Shown here: piece after piece, positions 1-8,371 of the stretch
Layout of the letters: each line of letters opens with the position of its first letter
Numbering within the stretch: position 1 is the first letter of the stretch
From: JAMXLO01 sp036265005
Lineage (GTDB): Bacteria; Pseudomonadota; Alphaproteobacteria; Acetobacterales; Acetobacteraceae
Assembly: GCA_036265005.1 (NCBI GenBank)
Contig: DATAPW010000340.1
Span: forward strand, 1 to 59,869
DNA: 59,869 nt
Direction of reading: 5' to 3'
Notes under the pieces: model-generated
The model's database searches: none
The model's input: only the letters and a program-made list of their open reading frames with translations
Told to the model about the DNA's origin: nothing
Made by a program: the position numbers and the translations under genes

Positions 1-2782
1 TCAACAGGATGCCGGCGCCCGCACCCGGCAGTGCCAACACCACGGCAAGGGGATCGAGGAAGCTCTGATAGTTGACCGCCATCAGCATGTAGACGAACAC
101 GGCAGCGAACAGCAGGCCTATCGTCAGGTTGCCGAACGCCGAGTGCATGCTTTGGATCTGGCCGCGTACAACGATGTGGTTGCCAGGCTTGAGCTGTGGT
201 GCAACTGCGTCGACGATTTTCTTTATGTCCGTGGCAACGCTGCCCAGGTCGCGTTGCTCGACACTGCCATACACGTCGTAGACCGCCTGGATGTTGGACT
301 GGTTGTAGACGGACTGCACGGCAACACGTTTGGCGGCGGCGATGTTGCCCAACACGTTGGGAATCGGTGTGCCGTCCGTGCTGGTGCTGCTGGCAACCGG
401 CGTATTGTCGAGTTGGGTCTTGTCGGAAATCCGGTACTCCGGCGTTTGCACTGCGAAATAGTACGGAATGCCGGTTTTCGGGTCGGTCCAGAAATTGGGC
501 GAGACCTGCTCGGAGGAGCTCAGGCTGATGTTGAGGTCATTGGCGACCTCTTGCATGTTCAGCCCAAGTTCCTGCGCACGCGTCCGATCGATCGTGTACG
601 CCATTTCCGGCGCGTCCAGCTCCTGTTGGACATGCGCATCGACAATGCCTGGAACGCCGCCGATCCGCTGCCGCAGCAACGCAGCGAGGCGCTTGTTGTT
701 CTCGCGGTCGCGCCCTTGCACCTGCACGTCGACCTGCGTGGGCACGCCGAAATTCAGCACCTGGGTGACCAGATCGGCCGGTTGGAAATAGATCAGCACG
801 TCCGGGAAATCCGCCGCGAGGTGCTGGCGCAGCGTCTGGATAATGTGGGCGGAAGGCTGATGGCCCTCGGCAAGTTCGATCTGGATAACGCCGTCGTTCA
901 CGCCGATGGCGCTGCCGTCGGTGAAGGCATAATTGTAGGTGCGCTGCGGCAGGCCGATATTGTCGAGCACCAGTCGCAGATCCTTGGCGGGGATCTGCTT
1001 GCGGATATCGTCCTCGATCGCCGCAAAGATCTGCTCGGTCCGTTCAATGCGCGTGCGCGCCGGCGCGCGGACGTGCAACTGGATCAGGCCTGCATCCACC
1101 CGCGGAAAGAAGTCGGTGCCAACGAAGACTGCGAGCACGGCGGCGCCTCCCACCAGCGTGGCGGCGACCGCCGGCGTGGCGATGCGATGGCGCAGGATGC
1201 CCGCGAGCAGCCAGCCATAGAAGTCGCGGAACCGGTCGAAGCGCGCGTTGAAGGCCGCATGGAACCGGCCGAGCGCACCGGTGGAGCCGCCATGTCGTCC
1301 GTGCTCCGTGCGCAACAGCAGACGGATCATGATCGGCGTCAGCGTGCGGGAGATCGCATACGAGGCAAGCATCGCAAAGACGACGGCCATCGCGAGCGGC
1401 GTGAACAGGTAGCGTGCCGCGCCCTGCAGGAAGAAGACGGAGACGAACACACAGCAGATCGCCAGTGTGGAGACCAGTGTCGGCACCGCGATGCCGGCCG
1501 CGCCCTCCAACACAGCAGAGTCGAACGGTGTGTTCTCCTCCAGCAGACGGTGCGTGTTCTCAATCGTCACCGTGCTGTCGTCCACGAGGATGCCGACCGC
1601 GAGCGCCAGTCCGCCCAGCGTCATCGTATTGATGGTTTCGCCGAGCGCCGACAGGACTGCCAGCGATGTCAGAATCGACAGCGGGATCGACACCATAACC
1701 ACAAGGGTTGATCGCCATGAACCGAGGAAGATCAGGATCATCAATGCCGTCAGCCCGGCGGCGATGGCACCTTCCCGCAGCACGGCGCTGATCGCGTTCT
1801 GCACGAACACGGACTGATCGAACATCAGATCGATATGCATCCCGGGCGGGGCGGCCTTCTGGATCTCCGGCAAGGCCGCCTTGACCCGGTTGACGACATC
1901 GAGCGTCGAGGCATCGCCGTTCTTGATTATCGTCAGCAGCACAGAGCGCTTTCCTTCGGCGCGCACAATGTTCTGCTGCACGGCCCAGCCATCGCGCACA
2001 TGCGCGACATCGGAGAGATAGACGGTGGTGCCGCCGACCTGCTTGATCGGCAACCGGTTGAGCGAGGCGATCGAATCGGCAAGTGCATTGACTTTGACGA
2101 TGAACTGCTTGTCACCGAATTTTGCGTCGCCTGACGGCAATGTCAGGCTCTGCGCGTTGACGGCGTTGAGCACGTCGTTCGGCGTGATGCCGTGCGCCCG
2201 AAGCGCATCGGGGTCGAGATCGACCATGATCTGGCGATACTTGCCACCGTAAGGCGTGGGTAGCGTGATACCTGGTATCGGCGCCAGCGCCTGGCGCATC
2301 TGATAGATGCCGTAATCGTACAGTTGCTGCTCATTGAGCCGGTCGGAACTGAGGCTGAGCTGCAGTACCGGTACGGACGACGCGTTGAACTGCACGATGA
2401 CGGGTGGCTGGATGCCCGCCGGCATCAGGGCGCGGATGAAATTGGTCGCCGAGACGATCTGGCTGATGGCGAGGTCGACGTTTACGTTGGGCTGGAAGAA
2501 GATCTTTTCCACCGAGATGCCGGACAGTGTCTGGCTCTCGATGTTGCGGATGTCGCCGACGCTGGTGCTGATGGCGTACTCGCTGTAGGTGGTGACGCGC
2601 TGGTCCATCTCTTCCGGCGTCAGGCCGGTGTACTGCCAGATGATGGTGACGACAGGGATGTTGATCGACGGGAAAACGTCCTTTGGCGTTGCGATGATCG
2701 CGCTACCGCCCAGAAACACCATAACGAGTGCCAGGACGTAGAATGTGTGCTGGTAGCGAAGGGCGAACCGCACGATGCCCAT
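1..2782 (-). CDS. RND multidrug efflux permease (AcrB/HAE1 family), 3' end cut by window edge
   Basis: Inner-membrane proton-driven pump subunit of a tripartite RND exporter, working with a periplasmic adaptor and an outer-membrane channel. The reading frame is open from an ATG at 2782 to position 1 (927 codons), so about 100-120 residues of a usual 1030-1060 are missing. The N-terminus MGIVRFALRYQHTFYVLALV is the first transmembrane helix; FPSINIPVV and IVSATNFIRALMPAGIQPP follow the AcrB pore-domain pattern, and the last visible stretch (NYQSFLDPLAVVLALPGAG) matches the helix before the C-terminal segment. A weak GGTGG lies six bases before the ATG. No adaptor gene precedes it; the adaptor may lie beyond the window edge. 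Substrate cannot be told. Confidence 0.93.
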   Translation of the reverse strand, partial: MGIVRFALRYQHTFYVLALVMVFLGGSAIIATPKDVFPSINIPVVTIIWQYTGLTPEEMDQRVTTYSEYAISTSVGDIRNIESQTLSGISVEKIFFQPNVNVDLAISQIVSATNFIRALMPAGIQPPVIVQFNASSVPVLQLSLSSDRLNEQQLYDYGIYQMRQALAPIPGITLPTPYGGKYRQIMVDLDPDALRAHGITPNDVLNAVNAQSLTLPSGDAKFGDKQFIVKVNALADSIASLNRLPIKQVGGTTVYLSDVAHVRDGWAVQQNIVRAEGKRSVLLTIIKNGDASTLDVVNRVKAALPEIQKAAPPGMHIDLMFDQSVFVQNAISAVLREGAIAAGLTALMILIFLGSWRSTLVVMVSIPLSILTSLAVLSALGETINTMTLGGLALAVGILVDDSTVTIENTHRLLEENTPFDSAVLEGAAGIAVPTLVSTLAICCVFVSVFFLQGAARYLFTPLAMAVVFAMLASYAISRTLTPIMIRLLLRTEHGRHGGSTGALGRFHAAFNARFDRFRDFYGWLLAGILRHRIATPAVAATLVGGAAVLAVFVGTDFFPRVDAGLIQLHVRAPARTRIERTEQIFAAIEDDIRKQIPAKDLRLVLDNIGLPQRTYNYAFTDGSAIGVNDGVIQIELAEGHQPSAHIIQTLRQHLAADFPDVLIYFQPADLVTQVLNFGVPTQVDVQVQGRDRENNKRLAALLRQRIGGVPGIVDAHVQQELDAPEMAYTIDRTRAQELGLNMQEVANDLNISLSSSEQVSPNFWTDPKTGIPYYFAVQTPEYRISDKTQLDNTPVASSTSTDGTPIPNVLGNIAAAKRVAVQSVYNQSNIQAVYDVYGSVEQRDLGSVATDIKKIVDAVAPQLKPGNHIVVRGQIQSMHSAFGNLTIGLLFAAVFVYMLMAVNYQSFLDPLAVVLALPGAGAGILL

Positions 2783-3173
2783 GACAGACCACCGCCACGT
2801 TCAGCGAATGACGCAAGTTGCGGCCGGGCCGGCTCGCCAACCGCGTCGGGCAGTCAATCTGTTGGTCAGCGACATGCCGGGTTCTCCGTCGCGGAACAAA
2901 GTCGGACCGAAAGAAACTCAGACACTCGACGGCGGTGCCAGTCGCGTGCGCCGACAAATGGGTGCTCCTGCACCACAGCATATTGGACAAAAATGGATAT
3001 GTTTTTTGCGTAAAGTGCAAAAAGGTCCCGCGCAAAGCAGTCGCCCCGGACCGCACTCGGCGTCTATCCGCGGCGCCATTTTTCTTCGATCACGCCGCCG
3101 TTTTCATGCCGGAGCTTGAGAAGGGAGAGATGTTGACCCTGTGGTAGCCCCGGCGTCGTTCGCGCCGTTCGCT
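2783..3173. other. Intergenic region upstream of the RND permease
   Basis: 391 bases without a credible gene. The part from about 2985 to 3025 is clearly more AT-rich than its surroundings and holds the palindrome listed separately, so it is the likely promoter and control region of the efflux gene. Short open frames on the plus strand here have no ribosome site or protein-like composition. Confidence 0.6.
3003..3023. promoter_or_regulatory. AT-rich palindrome, candidate operator of the RND pump
   Basis: Perfect 7-base arms TTTTTGC and GCAAAAA separated by seven bases, about 220 bases upstream of the efflux start codon in an otherwise GC-rich intergenic region. Efflux genes of this family are often controlled by TetR- or MarR-type dimers binding such sites. 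No regulator gene of that kind is in the window, so the assignment is inference. Confidence 0.4.
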
Positions 3174-3992
3174 CTACCCCTTGAACTGAGCAGAGCGCCA
3201 CTTGACAGCAGCCGGAACCCCTTCGGTCCCTGCGATCTCGCGAAAACGCGTTCCATGGTCGGTTGCGGTCGCGTACAGTGGCCCAACGACGTCAAGGCCG
3301 GCGTAGAGCGCAGAGCGAAACCCGGTTGCGTCGGCGACGCGATTGACTGCGCGCTTCGTCGCATAGAGTGCCTGCGGCGAGATCAGTGACAGGCGCTTTG
3401 CGTAGGCGAGGCTCGCTCGGGGCAACTCGGCGAGCGGCACGATGCGATTGATCATGCCGATGTCCAGCGCGGTCTGCGCGTCGATCTGATCGCCGAAATA
3501 GAGGAGTTCGCGCGCCTTCTTGTGCCCGATGATCATCGGCATCACGATCGCCGGGCCGACCGCCGAGAACCGGACTTCCGGTTCGCCAAAGGTCGCGTTG
3601 TCGGCGGCGATCGTCAGGTCACACAGCATGACGAGCTCGCACCCGCCGCCGAGTACATGGCCTTGCACCGACGCGATCACTGGCTTCTTCATCAGCCAGG
3701 GCGCCATCTCGAATTCAAGTTGCGGTTGTAGATGCGCGTGTGCCTTCGTCGGATCGCTGCGCCAGTCGCCGGCGTTGGGATCCTTCGCGCCGATGTCGTA
3801 GCCGGCGCAGAAGCTGCGGCCCTCGGCGCGCAGCAGTACGACGCTCGTCGCGGGATCGGCATCGGCGCGCACAAAGGCCTCGGTCAGCGCGTGCTGCAGC
3901 TCTTGGCTGATTGCGTTGAGCTTGTCGGGCCGATTAAGGGTAACGATGCCGACGTCAGCGTCAACGTCGTAGAGGACTAACGGGTCTGCCAT
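3174..3992 (-). CDS. Enoyl-CoA hydratase/isomerase family protein
   Basis: Crotonase-fold enzyme acting on a CoA thioester in the cytoplasm; members hydrate, isomerise or cleave acyl-CoAs and the substrate here is not evident. Seen: LNRPDKLNAIS near the N-terminus, the oxyanion-hole segment RSFCAGYDIGA, and the second oxyanion loop QGHVLGGGCELVMLCDLTIA. At 272 aa it has normal family length. Two in-frame ATGs lie six bases apart; AAGGAG directly abuts the first (3998) and sits six bases before the second (3992), so 3992 is chosen. It stands alone between the efflux promoter region and a secreted protein gene on the same strand, so context gives no pathway. Confidence 0.88.
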   Translation of the reverse strand: MADPLVLYDVDADVGIVTLNRPDKLNAISQELQHALTEAFVRADADPATSVVLLRAEGRSFCAGYDIGAKDPNAGDWRSDPTKAHAHLQPQLEFEMAPWLMKKPVIASVQGHVLGGGCELVMLCDLTIAADNATFGEPEVRFSAVGPAIVMPMIIGHKKARELLYFGDQIDAQTALDIGMINRIVPLAELPRASLAYAKRLSLISPQALYATKRAVNRVADATGFRSALYAGLDVVGPLYATATDHGTRFREIAGTEGVPAAVKWRSAQFKG

Positions 3993-4230
3993 GGCCATCT
4001 CCTTACCCAGCGTGACGTAACCTATCGACCGATCGCACCCGCCCTCAAGGATGCCACTGACCTCGACAAGCCCAGCATAGCAAATGACCGCAGTTTTGGC
4101 TCGCCGCCCCGCCGCCGCCGTTCCACTTGGGCACCGAGCGGCAATTGCCGATACCGCGTCGGCGATGCGGGCCGCACAGCACCAGAGCAGCTCAATCGAC
4201 GCGAAAGGCGGCCCGCGGGTGTGCTGTCGG

Positions 4231-4737
4231 CTACTTCAAGGATGCACGGCATCGCTCGACAGCCGTCAACAACACAGGCATTTTGTGCTGATCGATGTCG
4301 ATAGACATCTGTCCGTTATTTAGTCGCAATGTGATCTGTGCCGCAGTTCGCAACAGGTCATCCACACTCAGGCTGATGGGTACCGACAATCGCCCCGAAC
4401 CTCCGACAGCCATGAGGATCGGTGGTGCTCGATCGGAAGGGTTGCCCAACCAACCTGCGCCGATACGGACGCCAACGGAGACGACTTGATCAGCCGGGAA
4501 CCGCCAGTCGTCATCATAGAAACTGATTTCTTTAGTGTCTGTCTTCCCCCACGTGACGACCGCAGCCAGATCCTTGTTGTAAAGGAAGAGCGAGCAGACC
4601 ACCCCTCCCCCGTCATATTGGTGCTCGACAACTGCAGCGCCGTTGGTACGCCACCAATCGATCTGGGCACATCTTGCCGGGGTGGACAACGAGAGAAGAC
4701 TCGCAGCACAAGTTAGCAACAATACTCGGTTCGACAT
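4231..4737 (-). CDS. Small secreted protein of unknown function
   Basis: 168-residue protein with a classical signal peptide: MSNRVLLLTCAASLLS followed by a polar stretch and a likely cleavage after ARCA near residue 24, so it should be periplasmic or released. The mature part has regularly spaced aromatic and glycine residues (EHQYDGGGVVCSLFLYN, SFYDDDWRFP, VGVRIGAGWLG) that look like a beta-rich fold. Two cysteines (CSLF near residue 48 and RCRASLK at the C-terminus) could form a disulfide. I do not recognise the family. The ATG at 4737 is preferred to a TTG at 4752 because it begins exactly at the signal peptide. Ribosome site is weak. The codon use is slightly less GC-biased than neighbours. 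Confidence 0.6.
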   Translation of the reverse strand: MSNRVLLLTCAASLLSLSTPARCAQIDWWRTNGAAVVEHQYDGGGVVCSLFLYNKDLAAVVTWGKTDTKEISFYDDDWRFPADQVVSVGVRIGAGWLGNPSDRAPPILMAVGGSGRLSVPISLSVDDLLRTAAQITLRLNNGQMSIDIDQHKMPVLLTAVERCRASLK

Positions 4738-5225
4738 ACTAACATCCAGCAATGAACCTTCGGAGCGGTTGCCTAGAGTCCATGTCCTGAATTGTCAACT
4801 TCAAACCAACTGCAACAGCCGGATCGTACACTTGGTATAATGCATCTCGGACTCGGGGCTTCCCCGGTGCGGCGTTGCCAAACGCCGGTCGCACGTGTCC
4901 AAGGCCAGCAGTTTCGATTCTGGTGGCAGCGCCGATCGTTTGGCGACAACTACCCGCGCTTGCTGAGCATTAAGGAAAGAACCGTTACGATCCAGCAGGA
5001 CTGTTCGTTACGCCGGCCTGTTGTCCATTGAGGCTGGCATTGGCCGCTCCTGGACATGGCGTCCAGGTTCATCGGCGTACATCTGCGGTTGAATATCCTT
5101 TCCCGCTTCGCGGCCCGGCCAATCGCGCGTCGCATGGGACATGCCCAATTATGGGCGATCGACCCATCTTGGCCTGCCTCCGCGCCCGGTCCACAATGCC
5201 GCCAGCAAACGCGAGGGAGATACGC
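4738..5225. other. Intergenic region between a secreted protein and an SDR gene
   Basis: About 490 bases, divergent promoters expected. A perfect TATAAT at 4836-4841 on the plus strand stands out in this GC-rich genome, but no good -35 is 16-18 bases before it, and it lies almost 390 bases ahead of the SDR start. The open frame running into the SDR from 5028 has no support before 5226. Confidence 0.4.
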
Positions 5226-5972
5226 ATGGCAGACCGTTTCGCCGTCATCACCGGGGCCGGCACCGGCATCGGACGGGCTTCGGCACTCGCGCTGATGAAC
5301 GACGGCTGGTCGGTGGCGCTGTGCGGCCGGCGCGCGGAGATGCTGGAAGAGACCGCCGGGATGAAGACCGGTGGACGCGCCCTGGTGGTGCCGACCGACG
5401 TGACCGAACCCGATCAGGTCGCCGCGCTGTTCGCCAGGGTGAAGTCGGAATTCGGCCGGCTCGACATGGTCTTCAACAACGCCGGTGGCGGCACGCCGAC
5501 CACGAATTTCGGCGATTTCACCTACGACATGTGGCTGAAGGTCGTGCAGGTGAACCTGAACGCGATGTTCCTTTGCGCCAACACCGCGTTCCGCATGATG
5601 CGGGAGCAGTCGCCGCGCGGCGGGCGGATCATCAACAACGGCTCGATCTCCGCGCATGTGCCGCGCGTCGGGTCCGCCGCTTACACCTCGACCAAGCATG
5701 CGGTGACCGGCCTGACCAAGTCGATCGCGCTCGACGGCCGCGAGTTCGACATCTGCTCCTGCCAGATCGACATCGGCAATGCGGCGACACCGATGACCGC
5801 GCGCTCGGTCAACGGTCAGATGCAGCCGTACGGGCAGATGGCGGTCGAGCCGCGCATGGACGTGAACCATGTCGGCCAGCAGGTGCTGTTCATGTCCAAC
5901 CTGCCGCTGGAATCCAACGTGCAGTTCGTCACCATCATGGCGACGAAGATGCCGTTCATCGGGCGGGGGTGA
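5226..5972 (+). CDS. SDR family oxidoreductase
   Basis: Short-chain dehydrogenase/reductase of 248 aa, NAD(P)-dependent and cytoplasmic. Seen in order: the TGxxxGxG cofactor loop (ITGAGTGIGRASALAL), the NNAG motif (FNNAGGG, one extra Gly), the catalytic Ser in NGSISAH, and the YxxxK pair in AAYTSTKHAVTG. The C-terminus (FVTIMATKMPFIGRG) is typical of one subfamily annotated as SDR without a substrate. ATG 5226 follows GGGAGA by five bases, which decides the start over longer upstream frames. It is a single gene convergent with the S49 peptidase downstream. Substrate unknown. Confidence 0.9.
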   Translation: MADRFAVITGAGTGIGRASALALMNDGWSVALCGRRAEMLEETAGMKTGGRALVVPTDVTEPDQVAALFARVKSEFGRLDMVFNNAGGGTPTTNFGDFTYDMWLKVVQVNLNAMFLCANTAFRMMREQSPRGGRIINNGSISAHVPRVGSAAYTSTKHAVTGLTKSIALDGREFDICSCQIDIGNAATPMTARSVNGQMQPYGQMAVEPRMDVNHVGQQVLFMSNLPLESNVQFVTIMATKMPFIGRG

Positions 5973-6023
5973 GGGACGGCTCGCGGAAGCGGTCGCGAAA
6001 TGGGCGCCATGGGTTTCGCGTCG

Positions 6024-6887
6024 CTAACGGAGCCCGATCCGCCAGCTCCGCTCCTCGATCGCGTCGAGTAGCGCGTCCACCGCGAGGCTTGGCAAGCGCC
6101 GCAGCAGGCCGCGCCGGCGAGGACGGAACACCCGGGTCCGCATGCGCTCGCCGCCGAGTTTGCGCACCAGGCTGTCGATGTCGGCCAGTCCGTCGATCAG
6201 GCCGCATTCCAGCGCGCGATCGCCGAGCATGAAGCTGCCGTCGAACAGCGCCGCTTCGTCCGCCTTCAGGCGGTCGCCGCGGCGCGACCGGACCCAGGCC
6301 TTGAAGCGCTCGTGCAGCGCATCGAGCAGGTCGAGCACGAAGGCGACGTCCTCGGGCTTCTCCGGGCTGAACGGATCGAGCCGCGCCTTGTTGGACCCGG
6401 CGGTGTAAAGCCGGCGCTCGACGCCGAGGTGCGACAGCAGGTCGGGGAAGCCGAAGCCGCCGCCGCGCACGCCGATCGAGCCGACGATGCTCATCGGGTT
6501 GGCGTGGATCTCGTCTGCGGCGCAGGCCAGCCAATAGCCGCCCGAGGCGCCTACCTCGCGGATCACTGCGTGGACGCGCACCTCATGTTCGTCGGCGCGA
6601 CGGCGCACCAGGGCGGCGATCAGGTCGGACTGTACCGGCGAGCCGCCGGGGCTCTCGATGTCCAGGATGACCGGCTGGCCGCGCGCGGAGCGGAACGCGC
6701 GGTCGATCAGCGGCGCCATGGAACCGGCACTGACCGCGCCGGGACGCGGCGCGATCAGGCCGTGCATCTCGACCACATTGATGCGCGGGCGGCGCCAGGG
6801 GAGGAAACGGCTCAACATCGGATTGGCTTGCGCGGCGGCGAGGCGACGGTCAAGGGCGGTGGCACCTTCGGTCGTCGGAAATCCCAC
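6024..6887 (-). CDS. S49 family serine peptidase (SppA/SohB-like)
   Basis: ClpP-fold peptidase of the signal-peptide-peptidase family. The visible core is RINVVEMHGLIA, ILDIESPGGSPVQSDLI, the Ser nucleophile in GASGGYWLACAADEI (about residue 115) and the general-base Lys in YTAGSNKARLDPFSP (about residue 167), the Ser/Lys dyad of the family. No transmembrane anchor or signal peptide is visible, so it is probably a soluble, single-domain form of about 265-287 aa. The start is uncertain: GTG 6887 gives the longest frame, ATG 6818 (MLSRFLPWRRP) begins at the conserved part; neither has a good ribosome site. It is divergent from the binding-protein gene at 7166. Confidence 0.85.
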   Translation of the reverse strand: MGFPTTEGATALDRRLAAAQANPMLSRFLPWRRPRINVVEMHGLIAPRPGAVSAGSMAPLIDRAFRSARGQPVILDIESPGGSPVQSDLIAALVRRRADEHEVRVHAVIREVGASGGYWLACAADEIHANPMSIVGSIGVRGGGFGFPDLLSHLGVERRLYTAGSNKARLDPFSPEKPEDVAFVLDLLDALHERFKAWVRSRRGDRLKADEAALFDGSFMLGDRALECGLIDGLADIDSLVRKLGGERMRTRVFRPRRRGLLRRLPSLAVDALLDAIEERSWRIGLR

Positions 6888-7009
6888 GCCTCGTCACGGC
6901 AACGTGAGCCGCTCGCCGGGAAATTCCTGCTGCGACATCGAGACGGGGAACCGGTGAGCGAGGCGGGCCGACGGTCCGGGAACGGAGATAGAGGCTGAAT
7001 TCCCCGATG

Positions 7010-7040
7010 GCCGGATGCGCATCGTGACGCCGCATCCGGC
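7010..7040. repeat. Inverted repeat between divergent genes
   Basis: Perfect 10-base arms GCCGGATGCG and CGCATCCGGC with an 11-base loop. It lies between the divergent starts of the S49 peptidase and the TRAP-type protein, so it is not a normal terminator; it could be an operator, a hairpin in the 5' leader, or a dispersed palindrome. Confidence 0.5.
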
Positions 7041-7165
7041 AGCCGGCTTAGGCATGTCCGGCAGTGCTCCCCGACCAAAGGGCTGCAACTGTTCAAACGC
7101 ACAGATGGCTTTCCGCGCGCCGTCTTCACGTAGGAAGACCAACGACGAGACTGTATGATCGCACC

Positions 7166-8020
7166 ATGGTCACCCTCCGGTTCGCCGGCTATCAGCCGGC
7201 CCGCTCCGTGCATACGCGCGCCCTACACAGCCTGCGAGACGGTGTCGCCAGGCGCGCCGGCGGCACCCTGAAAATCGAGGTGACCGACAGCATCATCAGC
7301 CAGGGCCGCAAGGCCGCCGACCTGCTCGCCATGGTCGAGCGCGGCGAACTGGACGGCTGCTATTTCGCCTCCAGCTACCTCACCGGACGCGTGCCGACGC
7401 TGGCCGTGTTCGACGAACCGTTCCAGGGGGGTTCGCGCGAGACCACCTTCGCCGCGCTGGGCGACGAGACCGGCGCGGTGCTTGCGGCCCAGGTCGCCGC
7501 CGCGACGGCGTATCGCGTGCTGGGATTCTGGGACAACGGCATCCGCCACATCAGCAACCGCGTCCGGCCGATCCGGACACCGGCCGATTGCGCCGGACTC
7601 AGCCTGCGCACGCTGGACAACGCACTGCACCAGGACGCATTCCGGCAACTCGGCTTCCAGCCGGTGTTCATCGATGTCGCAGACCTGACGCGCGCGGTGG
7701 CGGACGGCACTGTCGATGCGCAGGAGAATCCGTTGACCAACATGGTGAATTTCGGCCTCGAGGCGCACCATAAGCATGTCAGCCTGACCGGGCACCTATT
7801 GGGGATCGCGCTGCTGCTGGTCAACCGCGCGCGGTTCGCCGCCCTGCCGGCCGAGTTGCGCGATGTGCTCGATGCCGCGGCACAGGAGAGCGAAACGATC
7901 CAGCGCGCGCTGGCGGTGGCCGAGGACGCCGACTGCCTGAAATTGCTGTCCGCGGCAGGAGTCGCGGTGGTCGGTCCCGAGGACATCGACCTCGCGGCGT
8001 TCCGCGCCGCCGTGACCTAG
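7166..8020 (+). CDS. TRAP-type (DctP family) solute-binding protein lacking a signal peptide
   Basis: 284-residue protein with the DctP fold signature: FWDNGIRHISNRVRPIRTPADC leads into GLSLRTLDNALHQDAFRQLG, and DGTVDAQENPLTNM is the conserved ligand-pocket segment with the Gln/Glu-Asn-Pro element. Members normally sit in the periplasm and hand carboxylates to a DctQM membrane pair. Here ATG 7166 gives MVTLRFAGYQPARS with no hydrophobic leader, and no leader is encoded in any upstream in-frame extension. No dctQ or dctM gene is near. Either the protein works in the cytoplasm, is exported by another route, or has lost its leader. A long ribosome site is not evident. Confidence 0.82.
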   Translation: MVTLRFAGYQPARSVHTRALHSLRDGVARRAGGTLKIEVTDSIISQGRKAADLLAMVERGELDGCYFASSYLTGRVPTLAVFDEPFQGGSRETTFAALGDETGAVLAAQVAAATAYRVLGFWDNGIRHISNRVRPIRTPADCAGLSLRTLDNALHQDAFRQLGFQPVFIDVADLTRAVADGTVDAQENPLTNMVNFGLEAHHKHVSLTGHLLGIALLLVNRARFAALPAELRDVLDAAAQESETIQRALAVAEDADCLKLLSAAGVAVVGPEDIDLAAFRAAVT

Positions 8021-8371
8021 CGGCCGACGCCACAGGACAGTGTGCCGGACATTCTCCGCAAGCTGATGGCGGCAGCATAAGGCCCTTGCGTCACCGAAGC
8101 CGGCTCCAGCCAGCGACTGGTAGCCGCAATGTCCCGGCAGAGCGATGACATACCGTGTCGATGGGCCGTGTCATGTGCGCGATGCGCTTCATCGCCACGC
8201 TGGCGGTGGAGATTCAGCGCGGTTGACTACCTCGTGGCTGCGCCTCGGTGGTCGCCGCAGCGCTGCGCGACCTGTGTGCCGAGGCGGCGCCGGAGACCAG
8301 GCCGCTGAAGCAGGAGACGGCGCGACTGCGGCGCGGCAATAGCGCTGCGCAGCCGCGCCGAAGCCCCCGTT
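8021..8371. other. Intergenic region, possible decayed coding sequence
   Basis: 351 bases between convergent genes. Around 8170-8345 short frames on the plus strand look protein-like (MRFIATLAVEIQRG then a stop, followed by VVAAALRDLCAEAAPE in another frame), as expected for a decayed gene, but nothing can be identified. No terminator with a T tract is visible. Confidence 0.3.

Noticed and set aside
143..1711. Plus-strand 522-codon open frame opposite the RND permease
   Set aside because: The minus strand carries RND transmembrane motifs; the plus frame is an Arg/His-rich GC shadow.
4836..4841. TATAAT hexamer as promoter of the SDR gene
   Set aside because: No -35 partner at proper distance and nearly 390 bases before the gene.
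8145..8342. Possible 65-aa plus-strand gene
   Set aside because: No ribosome site, no homology pattern; looks like decayed sequence at best.
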